Shown here one piece after another: positions 11,124 to 22,500 of a DNA stretch of 64,000 bases (positions within the stretch are counted from its first letter, which is position 1; each line of letters opens with the position of its first letter). Source of the DNA: Haemonchus contortus (lineage: Eukaryota; Nematoda; Chromadorea; Rhabditida; Trichostrongylidae). The DNA is taken from positions 45,123,442 through 45,187,441 of the forward strand of contig LS997566.1 in assembly GCA_000469685.2 (NCBI GenBank), read 5' to 3'. The position numbers and the translations under genes were made by a program. The notes under the pieces are model-generated. The model worked only from the letters and a program-made list of their open reading frames with translations, was not told the DNA's origin and did no database searches.

Positions 11124-14100
11124 AGCGAAGCCGTCCACATTTCCATTTCACTCCTCTATAGGCGTATCCGTTTGAAAGATGGGAAGCTTCCATTTATGGT
11201 AGACCACTTAGAAAAGTAATACTTCAAGGTTTGGATGGCTTATTTTGTGGATACCTCTATGTCTCATCAGCTATGGAACGGAGCATACAAATGTTCCCAC
11301 AATCGAGAGTAGCCAAAGAGAACGCTTTTTATAGGAAATCGGTAACAACCCGTCTCCAGAATACCTCCAAATCTGTGGTTACCTGCCAGGTTCAATAAAT
11401 ATCAGGGGGTAATTAAGCGTTAGAGTGACTAAAGTGCTCTTCCAGTCACCACCCACTTCCCTCCCAGCCGAGTTGCGTCGTCGAAGGCGGCCTTGGGCCT
11501 CCTCGGTGGCGGCTCGACGACCACAGCCCTCAGCTCCCGCCCCCTTTCCTGTGTTTTCGATCGCGCATGTTCTTGATTCGAGTGCTTCCTCTAATATTTG
11601 TCTTGTGAGTTCATATTACATCTACATTTTGATTGATCTTAAGTATATCATCAGTTCAAACTTTTCGATCATACTGTACTTACGACGAGCGGCGAATATT
11701 TGGAAGTATAAACCTCTCAAGAGAGTTCAGAACGGAAATTCAGTTCCTATCACCAATAATCATTGATGATTCGGGGCTGGGAACGGTCCTCCCTCTCCTT
11801 CTTGCCTTCCCAGGATGAAGGGAGGAAGGAGTTGAAGTGGGATAACTCTGAAAGTTTTTCTACCGTACTTCTCAGCCTTCGGGTACCGTACCTCTTGAGT
11901 TTATTGGTTCAATTCTAGCTCATTAAACTTATTTTTGATGGAGTTTCCATCAAAAAGATAATTTTGTTAATTCTGTTTACGAAATACCAAAAAATAATGA
12001 TATGGTAAATAATAACTTAATATTCTCAACTGTAAACAATTTATTCGTAAAGCGTCATTCTGCCAATGATGTTTGCCACTATAAAAAGCCTGAGGGCATA
12101 AATAGCCCAGTCAGTGGACTGGAAAGGGAATGAGTTGACTTCGTGACTTTTATAGACAAGGCTACCAACTAGGTATTGCAACGGAATTGGGTTACTACGC
12201 TGATCTGGAATAAATGCCAACCGGCAAACTTAAATAAACCAAATAAATCTCAATTCTAAGGCATTATCAACTTTTTTTTAACCACAAATCACCTTTTTTC
12301 TCATGTACTCCGGGCACTTCCTACCCAAAAACTTCTCATCCTTTCTATGAACTTGCCAGTGATTTCCCTTTCCCTTCCACGGTAGCTTTTACGGTTGAAT
12401 GTACTGTAGAGCTAGGCTAGAGAAGCGAAGTTACCGAATCCTCTTCAATATTATACTTTGGAAGACTTCTGGGTCTTTTTGAAGATGTAGCCCTGCCAGC
12501 TGGTGGTCCTTCCCAGTTAGGTTTCATCGGAATCATCTCATCATGAGGTTTTCATTGTAAATTTGAGATTCGCCAACCGGCTTCATGGAATCACAGTCTA
12601 TCACCCTTCACAGTGTGGTTTTACTAAATTGCACTGAAGTAAGTTTTGTTGGGTGATTACCTGAATCATAGGAACAGGAGTGTTCGATAACCAGTCAGGG
12701 TCAGAACGTCTTGTACATCACCCAAAGTAAACAAAGTTAAACATCTTGAAAGTGAATTGTTTGTTTGAACTTTGCTTATTTAACAGAACAGAAGTTACAA
12801 AAGGTATCATCCATTATCATTGATTATTATGGATTACTACAAAACTTATTACCATAAGTTGTTTAGCAGCTGGAACCGAGCTTGCTCCACTTCGCGTCAA
12901 TGTTGTTTTCGTCAAGTTGAACGATGCCAATTTCTTGACAGAGAGAAATAATATATTGCCATAAAAAAAATAAATTTTTTTGATATGATGTATCACCCAA
13001 CGAAGTATCGATCACCCGGCCGATTACCCATTTCTGGGCAAATAATTTGATACCGCCCCAGAGAAGCTGGCCCTCCCACAACTGGACTGATCAGACAAAT
13101 CTCAACGCAAGTGGTAGACTTCGCAGGTCCTTCCCTTCTTCATGCTTACCAGTGAGCTAAAAGTCGCACAGCGATCGGGTATGGGGATAGTCAAGCATCC
13201 GGGTGCCACCCACCATCCAATTTAGCATAGTCAGGCGGGCAGTGGGTGACTTTGCAAGTATTTTTTCGTGCTCGGGAAGCAATAATTCGCTTTTGAAACT
13301 TTTTTGACAGTACCATCGCGTGACTAATAAGTGCCAATGGCATATACAAGTGTCCATAGAAAAATCACAATTTCGTACAAGAACGAAAATTCGGGAAAAA
13401 GAGGGACCACGGGAAAAAGAAACTAATTATCTCCCAGGGCAACAAAATTCATTCTCCCACCCACCCAATTAGAGTATGAATAATGGACTGAGTCGATTAA
13501 TAGAATTGTTAATAAGTACACAAGTACTTCATAGTAACTTTGAGAGTAGACATCGCCAGCCCTTAAAAGTTGTTTGGATGACCGATCAATAACAGTTCCG
13601 TTAGCCCTCATTGATCGATTGATTTAGTCAAAGGGAATCAGGGATCTTTTAAAATCAATCTTTCAATTGATTCCTTCTATAAATGACTGAATAAAAAAAT
13701 TAGATCAAAATTTAATCAAATTATCAATCGGATAAAAAACTTACGATTTCAGGTCCAATAAAATTCTGGTAATTTACAGTCTGGTGATTTGTTTTCGAAT
13801 TTAAGTTGTCAAATTGCAATAATATCAATTTCGTGTGAATTTTATTTTATTATTTATTATTTTTTTTGAATTTATGATTCATAAATGATAATCATAGTGT
13901 ATGGGTAAGGGCAAAATAAGTGGGAAAGGACAAAGTCAGAAAAGTGCTGATTGACAAGTTGAAGCTATCAAAAATGCATTAATTTTGGCTTGTATAAATG
14001 TCATTCATCATGACTGACGACTCTTTTCTTTTATTTCATCACTTCGATAATAATTTTTGAATTTTGACTTTGCTCAGTTGCTTTTACCGGCTTTCTCACT

Positions 14101-15913
14101 TACAATCGCAACAAATAAACAAATAAACAAGGATTTTGCTCCCAGTTTTCCAATACAAAGTGTTACCTCACTCGAATGATACTTTTAATTCAGTTTTTTG
14201 ATTTAATTCTTAATTTGAAATTTATAAAAAGATTAATTTTGCAGTTAAACCAGTTTTGTAATCTTGTTGGAAGATAGGTTCAAAAAAGATAAGTAAACTA
14301 AGTTGGGTAAGTATACATTAGTTACTATTATTATTGGCTTTGTGAACTTCTTTTTTTATTTTTTTTCTCAATCCGAAAGCCATTGTTGGCTACTATAAGG
14401 GAAAAGGAAATGAATAAAAAAAATTCGTCGAATTCAATCATCGCACCCTCGAATCGCTGCCTAAACTCGTTTACTCTCCCCCGTTTGTGAAAATTTGTCC
14501 CAATTGCCCTGTCTAAGTTTAGTTTCCCCATTTTGCTGAGTAAAATTAGAAGCATGCAGTCGATATGACAAGCAAGGGAGGGTAAGTAGTATGAGTTAGC
14601 ATGCTCTTTGAAAAACGCCATGCATTTGGCCTCTAACCTCTAAATGTCCCTAGCGAATGTGTTTGGAAGGTTGTCTGAGCCTACAGAAAGATGATAAAAT
14701 GGAGCCAATCAGTGCCTGAGAAGGCCCTTCCTTTTGACAAGCGATCTCTACTTGATAAGGGTTATTTTTGGGAGTTCCATGACCCAAAATCGGTTCCAAT
14801 TTCATGCATCGTGCAGCTTGAAGTCGGTGCACCAACTTTCCACTCAGCAGATGTTGAAATGCGTTTTTTCTCTTTATTGCCCAAAGCCTTGCCTATCATT
14901 TTCAGCTCAATCTTGGAATGGTCGATAATTCAAAGACGGGAACCCATATGTGACTGCCTAAGTCAGCGGCGCTCCCAAATTTCCCAGTTCTGACGACTCT
15001 TTTTATCTGAAGGGCCAGAATTTTGTGATAGGATTGGGATTCGATTTGTGGCACCTACCCCCTCCCCCCCTGCCGACTTTTGAATCTTTCTTTGATAATT
15101 GTTGGAATAAGAAAAAATAAAATTAACTAAGGAATTGTAATAATTACTTGCTAGTACTACTCCACCCTTCTCGTTTATATACTCATCCAACCTCAACAGA
15201 GGAATTGTTGAAGTATCTACCAGTTGGAACTGAAATGCCCAACAAAATAGCTTTTTTCGATACTTAGGGTCTGCTAACGTTCCTTTGTCAGTCCTATGAA
15301 GGTACTATAACTTATTTGGACTTAGAATTCCAGGAAATTCCAGAATGTCTTGGCCATAGGAAGTCTGAAAGTACAAAATGACGCCATAGAACAAAATCTG
15401 GTTGTCTTGCGTTTGGCTATTGGGGGCTGACAAAAAGGCTTGGTCAAAGTACGGACTGAGTCCTTTTCCAACATAGCGATTATGCATGTTACAATGGAAT
15501 CACGTGACACTTTGTAATAATTTCGATTTGGGCATTTTTCATTTTTCATTATCATTTCATTTTCAAATGTTTACCAGTAGCAGTAACCAGTAAATATGGT
15601 AGGTACCGTATCAATTCCTTTGGCTGTCCTGACATCGAGGTTCGTAGGGGCCAAATCGGAATTGATCCTCTCCAGATTTTCGGGAAAATGTGGGACGGCC
15701 GACAGAAAATGACATATTTTTCTATAATTTTATAATTTTTTCTTACTCTTACTTATTGAATTTTATTTCGTTCAATTCCAATTTTATTTCAAATATTTTG
15801 TAAACTTTTTCAAGCTTATTTTCTTTTTGTTGTTATTTATTTTTATTATTGGCACTGCTGAGTGCCATTTATTTTTGTTTATTTTTGTTTATTTCGTCTT
15901 GTTTTCTCAACAG
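11124..15913. other. Long non-coding stretch, no supported gene
   Basis: About 4.8 kb, mostly AT-rich, without an ORF showing coding character, splice-linked exons, or a recognised repeat apart from short A/T runs. A CG-rich patch at 11440-11560 has ORFs only of random type. The stretch could be the far upstream region or first intron of the downstream chloride channel gene. Confidence 0.4.
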
Positions 15914-15920
15914 ATTTTCA

Positions 15921-16073
15921 ATGGTTCTTTCATTAAGATTCGATGAGTCTTTCGAAAAACCACCAAAGAATCTGAATCGACTACGGTCTGGTAAAGGATC
16001 CCATGGTACTGCAAACATTCCCATAGCTTCACTAGTAAATCAAGGACAATTGCTTGGTGATTATAGCAACAAG
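15921..16073 (+). other. Candidate 5' exon (51 codons) of the chloride channel or a separate gene
   Basis: An open segment from ATG (MVLSLRFDESFEKPPKNLNR) to DYSNK, ending at a good donor AAG|gttagt in phase 0. The acceptor-like ctcaacag precedes it at 15906-15913. Phase 0 is compatible with splicing to 18459 or directly to 19596. No similarity is recognised and no signal peptide begins at this ATG. The assignment to the channel gene is only positional. Confidence 0.35.
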
Positions 16074-16262
16074 GTTAGTTGTTTTTTGTAATTTTTGATT
16101 ATTACCGTTTCAGATTAGTTACAATACTGGTGTAGTGGTCCCGACGCTGATATGCTTTACATGTTCAAGGTCTTTGTAATTGAACGAAATGGACCCAGCA
16201 AATAGGGCCGACCCTTTGAAAAACTTCCTAATGGCAAAATAATTGCCTTATATAACGTCTTC

Positions 16263-16287
16263 AATAAATAAATAAATAAATAAATAA
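16263..16287. repeat. (AATA)n microsatellite
   Basis: Uninterrupted AATA units. Confidence 0.9.
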
Positions 16288-16289
16288 TG

Positions 16290-18450
16290 ACGAACATCTG
16301 CCTTCGATGGCACCCTGCAAGAATATTACTCAATTTTCTGCAAGTTGTCCTTCTCACATATCACGAAGTCCCATTTCTCTGATGAAACCCAAGATGGCCG
16401 AGGTCGGTGTTGCCGTTGCTGGGGTGGTGTGAATATTCACAAACTCACTGGAAAATGGACTCGGTTAGAGCATTGACGTCTGCGCAATGGATGAGGCTCT
16501 ATTCCATTTCCTAATGGCCACCTACCCAACGGAGAGGGCCGTCAATGCATGGAAAAGAGTTCTGGGCGATCACGGTTCTCACAAGTGCATACTCCCCAGG
16601 CGTAATAGTCCCCCATTTTGGAGCGATAAGAAGAAAGCACTTTCTGTGGGTCAGACGATGGGAGGGACGCAAATGTCTGATGTTCTGGCCAGACCAGAAA
16701 TTTGAGTAGTAGAATACTTTCTGATGATCAAACAGCGAGTGAAAGGGTGTTTCCAGCTCAATCAAGATCGGAGCTAGGCCGACCCTGGGCTGCTAGGTTT
16801 ATTCGGCCATCACTAAGTCCTACGAATTTATTAGTCATGTAGATAAAAGCCAGGATTCCCTATATCGCCTTAGCTCCATGCTCGAGAGACTGTTGAGTGA
16901 AGACCGGAGAAGGCAATTCGGGCACGTTTTGATAGGAAACCTACTTGGCTACTCAGCATAGGTTAGGATAGGGTCCTTACCGTCGTACAGCCACGGGCAG
17001 GTCCCATATGACTCTACCTTCTGCCCGACTTCCAGGGCTGTTGGCCTGAACACCAGGTCCTTTTCAAGCTCAAATCGAAGCTATAAAAGTAGGCCTCCTG
17101 CCACTTTCAGACAGCTGGAGTGGTCTTTTTCGGGAAGGTTCATCAATGAATTGCCATCCTTCTAACGGCTCATCGAGCAAGTGTCCAGACGTACACTACT
17201 ATGAGGCACTCAAGTGTTTTATTCGGCTATTGTTCTCGGTGCCGAAGTCTTTCGGCCGACCCTAAGACCTACTTTGAGTGAATCGTAATCCTCGTGCTTC
17301 AGTCCAAACCACTCGTGAGAATATTCTCATGGACTACAATGATTAGCAGCCATTTGCAAAAGCCTTAGAGCATAGCTGAATTCTCCTGGCTTACTCAGTT
17401 ATTTTCAAAGATTAAGAAGGAGGGCGTGGCTTAGTCAGCAGATCGAGGATGTTCTGAAGCAGCCCTGGACAAAATGCTTCATCATCAGGGACCTTGAAAG
17501 TGCCAGAAACACCAACTTTCAGGGGGGAGAAAGGGGAGGGGATTCGAGACCTTCGGACGATGGGACTTTGACTCAGAAGGTATGAGCTCAACCCTGGACT
17601 TCGTCTTGTCCGTAATCATCACTGAAAGAACTACTCAAAGACGCAAACCAGACAGTTGTAAGGAACAATATTGAGCTCAAGTAGGTGCACGAGGTAAGGA
17701 GGGGTCGAGTAGTAGAAGAAATTCTGAGAGAACCATTTAAAGGCTGAAATATCATTTCATTAGTAGTCCTTCACTTCCTATTGGCACTCGCCTTCATCTG
17801 AAATCCATGGTGAGCCTGATTACGGGAACATCCTTTCCTGGCCAGTCCCAGACATGACACCCTCGAACAGACCTATTTGAACCAAATTTTCGGTGGACTA
17901 CTCTTTGTTTTTGCTATTTTTGAAAAATGACTGGTGATTTTTGACGAGTTCTCCTCATAACTGGATCAAATGGAAGTTCGTCGTTGATTACTGTAGCCGT
18001 TTGAATATAGTAGAGCTCCCAGAGGAAACTTGAGGAATAGCGTGCAGCCTACAACTTGCTGTATAATTCATCTGTTGCTTACTCGCGTCGTAGAAGCTTT
18101 CCAGCCTCGCCATATATGAATCAGTTCACCCCGCAGAGTAGGATATTCGCAAGAGGGGGGGGGGGGGGGGGGATTGAGGTAATTTGACATCAAAATTTGT
18201 TCGGGCAACATTTGCAGCCACACTTTATCCTCCTTGAGCATCTATCGAAGAAAGGAAAGAATGAAGGGTCTCTACCACGATTTATCAGTCTTTATAGACC
18301 ATTAACTTTCGTCTCACCCTCCACCTCCATCCGCTATACCCCGAATAATCCATTGAAAGGCGACGGCTCTACATATGGAGGAAGGGCCAACGATTCCAAT
18401 GGCTTCTCCGTTGTCATGCCTTTTCACCATTTCTTATCATTTATTATCGC
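16290..18450. other. Non-coding stretch with homopolymer tract
   Basis: No supported gene. An uninterrupted run of 18 G residues occurs at 18155-18172. The remaining ORFs have no similarity or splice logic. It may be intronic if the 15921-16073 segment is an exon. Confidence 0.4.
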
Positions 18451-18458
18451 TTTCTCAG

Positions 18459-18530
18459 GATATCAATCAGGAAGCGGTCCTCAAATTCACAACACACCTA
18501 ATGACATACCAAACGAATTGTATATGTATG
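18459..18530 (+). other. Candidate 72-nt internal exon
   Basis: Acceptor tttctcag and possible donor ATG|gtagag bound a 24-codon, phase 0-0 segment (DINQEAVLKFTTHLMTYQTN...). This would fit between 15921-16073 and 19596 without breaking frame. A different frame reads GYQSGSGPQIHNTPNDIPNE, which looks equally protein-like but breaks phase downstream. The choice is undecided. Confidence 0.25.
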
Positions 18531-19595
18531 GTAGAGTAGGTTGTCGGTCCTGGCTACAGGCCGCTACAAATCAAAATCCTGTTCCTGGACGCAATCTTGG
18601 GTACCCACATTCCACACCATGGGATCTCAACTCCTAGGACCATCTGAGTGTGGACCCGTTTCTGGGAAAGATAGGAAGGAAACGTGGAACTGGAGTATTA
18701 AATCCTTCATGTCAAAATGATCACCTTTCCATTTATCTGAACGATTTCGAGGAACCGTCAGGTCCATGGCGTACTCATTGAGAAGTTCGAAGCTTACTTG
18801 CCAAAGGCGTGAATGAAATCCTAAGAGTGGCAAAAAGAAATTCATGGAGTATTTTATTTTTTTATGGTTGGTGGCTCCACACGTGATACACCCACTCAAA
18901 CAAGTCTCCCACCCCCTCAGGGTTTTTTACGGTACCCAAGTCAAATACCTGAAGCTGCCTACACCACCTTCGTGGGATTATTATGCTGGTTTGACGCAAA
19001 TATAGAATTTCTAAATTCGCATGCTTTTTGGGAGTTATGACGTAAAGTTTGGGTTACATTAATGATAAATGACTCCATGCCATCACCCCGCACACCACGC
19101 GATTTCAATGTCTGATGTAGGCGTAATTTTTTGCCAACCTGTAGTCTATTCGAATGTCCGGGATGCTACTTCAAGTGGAGAATCGTCAAGTTGAAGATAA
19201 GCGAGGGAAAGCGTCTCATCGCCTTTCATTGAATCCATTTTTCGGGGTCATATTACGCCAAATGTTTGCAAACTCTCGAACTCTTCCAAGATATCCGATA
19301 TGCACGTAACTGATTCATCCCCTGCTCGGGAACAGCAGCGAATAAAATCTCAAGTGATCCTCTAGCAAGTGGGAGCTATTGGGAGCCCGAGACATAAGGG
19401 CATTGTGTACTTATCAAGGGCGTTTCCTCTTAAAACCTCACCCTCCTATGTCCAAAAACTAGTACGAGGAGGTTGAGGGATTTGACGTGGGTGGGTGAGT
19501 CGGGCGTTTCCCTGAGTGACAGCTAAAAAAAGAAAACTCTCTCAGAGCTTCCCGCGGAATAAGCCAAATTATTCTCACACATTTATGAGTTATAG

Positions 19596-22500
19596 GATGC
19601 AAGTGGCGATGTGGGTGCCGACGAAGAGCAGCCAAATCACACGGTCGACGACGAGACGGTGACGGAAAGCCCGACATCCTACGAGACTGCAGACACGGAT
19701 GATCTCGACGAAATTCTTTCGGGGGATTTGGATTTTGCAGAGTTAGTCACTAATGGAAAACATTTTTGGAAAAACTTTTTTGCTGAACGAAAAGGCGAAC
19801 GCCGTTTAAGCTTCGTTCGGGAGGGCTCGGTTCATCTATGGCAGGTTGAAGTGCTAGGTTTCTGAGCTTTGAGCTATTGAATGGGTCTGGTTGGACTCGT
19901 AACTTCTAGGTTGCTTAATCAGAGGCGCTATTCATTGACTCTGATTTCTGAGCCTGACAAGGAGCAACTAACAAGGCGATTCAAGCTTCAAGCGCAACCT
20001 TCTGTATTATTCTGAAGCTAAATTGAGAGTTGATGGGTACAAGAAGAAGTATAGTGAGTAGCTGAGCAAGCAAATGAGTAAGACTAGAGATTGTTCTCCC
20101 ATAGGACGCCCCAACAATAGCAGTTGCACCCTACTTGGGAAAAAACGCCTAATGGGAGTTTTATGTGTGAAAACTACACAACTGATCAGTGCTTATCGAA
20201 AACCTTCAACTTCCACTCAGCACATTGAAAGTAGTGAATCAGCTGATTATTTCTTGGGCCAGTGAGTGAGCATTACTACAGTAATCTAAGGGTATCGAGG
20301 TGGAGGAGTTAGCCCGGATTTAGAGTAGCCCCGTCTAGCCGAACAGAAGAGTATCCTAGCTGTAACAGATTGCCCAGCCACTGAATCCATCCTTTCCTCG
20401 AAACCGCCATGGCCACTGGCCTATCAAGAATGAATTTAACATTCTTGGAACACCTGCATATGTGGACGGTCACCTTCAGTACAAATTAAATGGTTACTAA
20501 ATTAAGTTGGGGTGGTTTAGATGAGTGACTTCAGTGCGTCGCTACTCTTCCTCACCATTAGGGAGGAGGATGGTTGGAGAACAGAGGCATTTCAAAGGGT
20601 TGGGTAAATGACATCATTGTGCTTCCAGTAGTTTCCCTAATTTTGTGGAAACGGAGGGTCGAGGAAGGGGATGGATTGTATTGAACTCTCGAATCGATTG
20701 TGAGGATTGACTTGGTAACCTCCGGCTCACCCACTTTGTTTGCCCAAGTGTTTTTTCTATCGGGATCAGCAACGTAACATGAAAAAATAATGAGTAATTC
20801 TGTCAATAACTAATGAACTCGCCAATGGTTACATTTCTTGTAATCCGATTTGAACACCGCCCTGCAACGCGACCTCCCCGGGCAGATGTTCTAGAGTGAT
20901 GGGTAATAATCAGCCCGGGAACTAGCTCAGGAATGGCAAATTACTACTAAATTCATTAGCGCGCTGGTATGTTTACTGGGAAGTGACATTCAGAGTTACT
21001 TTTACAGATACCCTCGGCATCCGTCTTGGATCGACGACATTCCAACGACCACCACCACCACCACAGACATTTCTGAGCCAGACGATAGCTACAGTCAAAC
21101 CTCTATAGAAAGCATCGCTAGGATAAAGATAGAAGTTCGAACTCAACTTTTTCCCCGAAGTTCGGATTCGCTTTAAAAAACGAGTTGAATTCCAGCCAGT
21201 GAAACCCATAGCTCAGCCACAAACGTCCGATACAGTAATACTGGAACGATTACTCAGTAAAGGTTACGATTGGCGAGTACGACCACCTGCCAAGGATGGT
21301 AAGGGCCTTCTAGTCATTTCAATGACAATTTTCGTGGAAATTAGGGAATCCCTAGAAAGCCCAGGAAATAATGGTCCCTAAATTTCAGGCACGATTTACA
21401 GTGGTCCAGTTGTGGTGACTGTCAATATGCTCATAAGGAGGTGAGAATTCCCTTCAAAATTGAAAGCTTCGGGCTCTATGCGGATGTATTGCTAGTGGGC
21501 CTAATTTCTCAAAATTTTTAGCAAATTGCAATACAGAAAAAGTATTTTTCAGCATATCCAAGATAGATAATGTCAATATGGAATACAGTGTACAACTGAC
21601 ATTCCGTGAAAGTTGGCTGGACGAAAGGCTGAAGTAAGTCTACTGCTAACCATATGTTATGCTTTTATTAATGGAGCGTAAAAAATCAATAACTTCGTTT
21701 TGACAGGTTATATTTGTTTATGTCATTCTGAATTTAATCGATTATCGATTTTTCATTCCTAACTGATCACAAGTGGACGCTTTCAATTCCATCGCAGTGG
21801 GGAAAATCGTTCTAGTGTTTGCGCCTGTGAAGAACCACCGATATATGTGAGACCGGAATAGTTGTCCGATTATTAATACAGCTGTTTGCCTGTTTGTTTG
21901 TTTATCTTTTTAAGCAGCCCTTCGTCTTTTTAAAACATGGATCACATCTACTCAGCAAAGGCTGAGGCAAGGAAACGCCGGGCACTCAGGCATGTGCCCG
22001 GCGTTTCCTTCAAAACCGACGCGGGCGACGTGGTTCACGGCGTGCAGCACGCAGCTACAGAGAGCGGCTGTTTGAGCGAATCGCCAAGAATGGGCTGTTC
22101 GAACTTTACTGAATTGATTAGAGTGATTTTAGACGAAAATGCGGGCGCGCATAGGCAGAGGGGCGTGCTTCACCATGTGCAGCACGCGGTACGCAATGGG
22201 TTAACACAAAAATGGTCACCAACTAGATGAAAGACTCGAATTTCTTCTAGGTATGGCGTGAGCTCCGACAACCTTCCCGAATTCCTAATCCTTACCGCCG
22301 GTCAACAAATATGGATGCCGGATTCGTTTTTTCAGGTAATCATAACTAACTTGTAAGGCTAAAGGTATTGACAAGCAAGCTTTGGGATCTGTTGAATGGG
22401 TTCAGATTCCCCTCCAAAAAATGTGAAACTACTCACCTCTCTGCTAGCTGGTCTGGTAAGTCGGTGGTCCGTAGTGGGTTCCGTCCAATAAAGCAAACTG

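Noticed and set aside
15849..15920. Hydrophobic run resembling a signal peptide before 15921
   Set aside because: It has no ATG (only a TTG) and is the T-rich tract preceding an acceptor, so the resemblance is probably an intron polypyrimidine artefact.
21937..22230. 97-codon ORF inside the channel intron
   Set aside because: It covers the hairpin-containing CpG-rich repeat and has no splice link to the channel frame.
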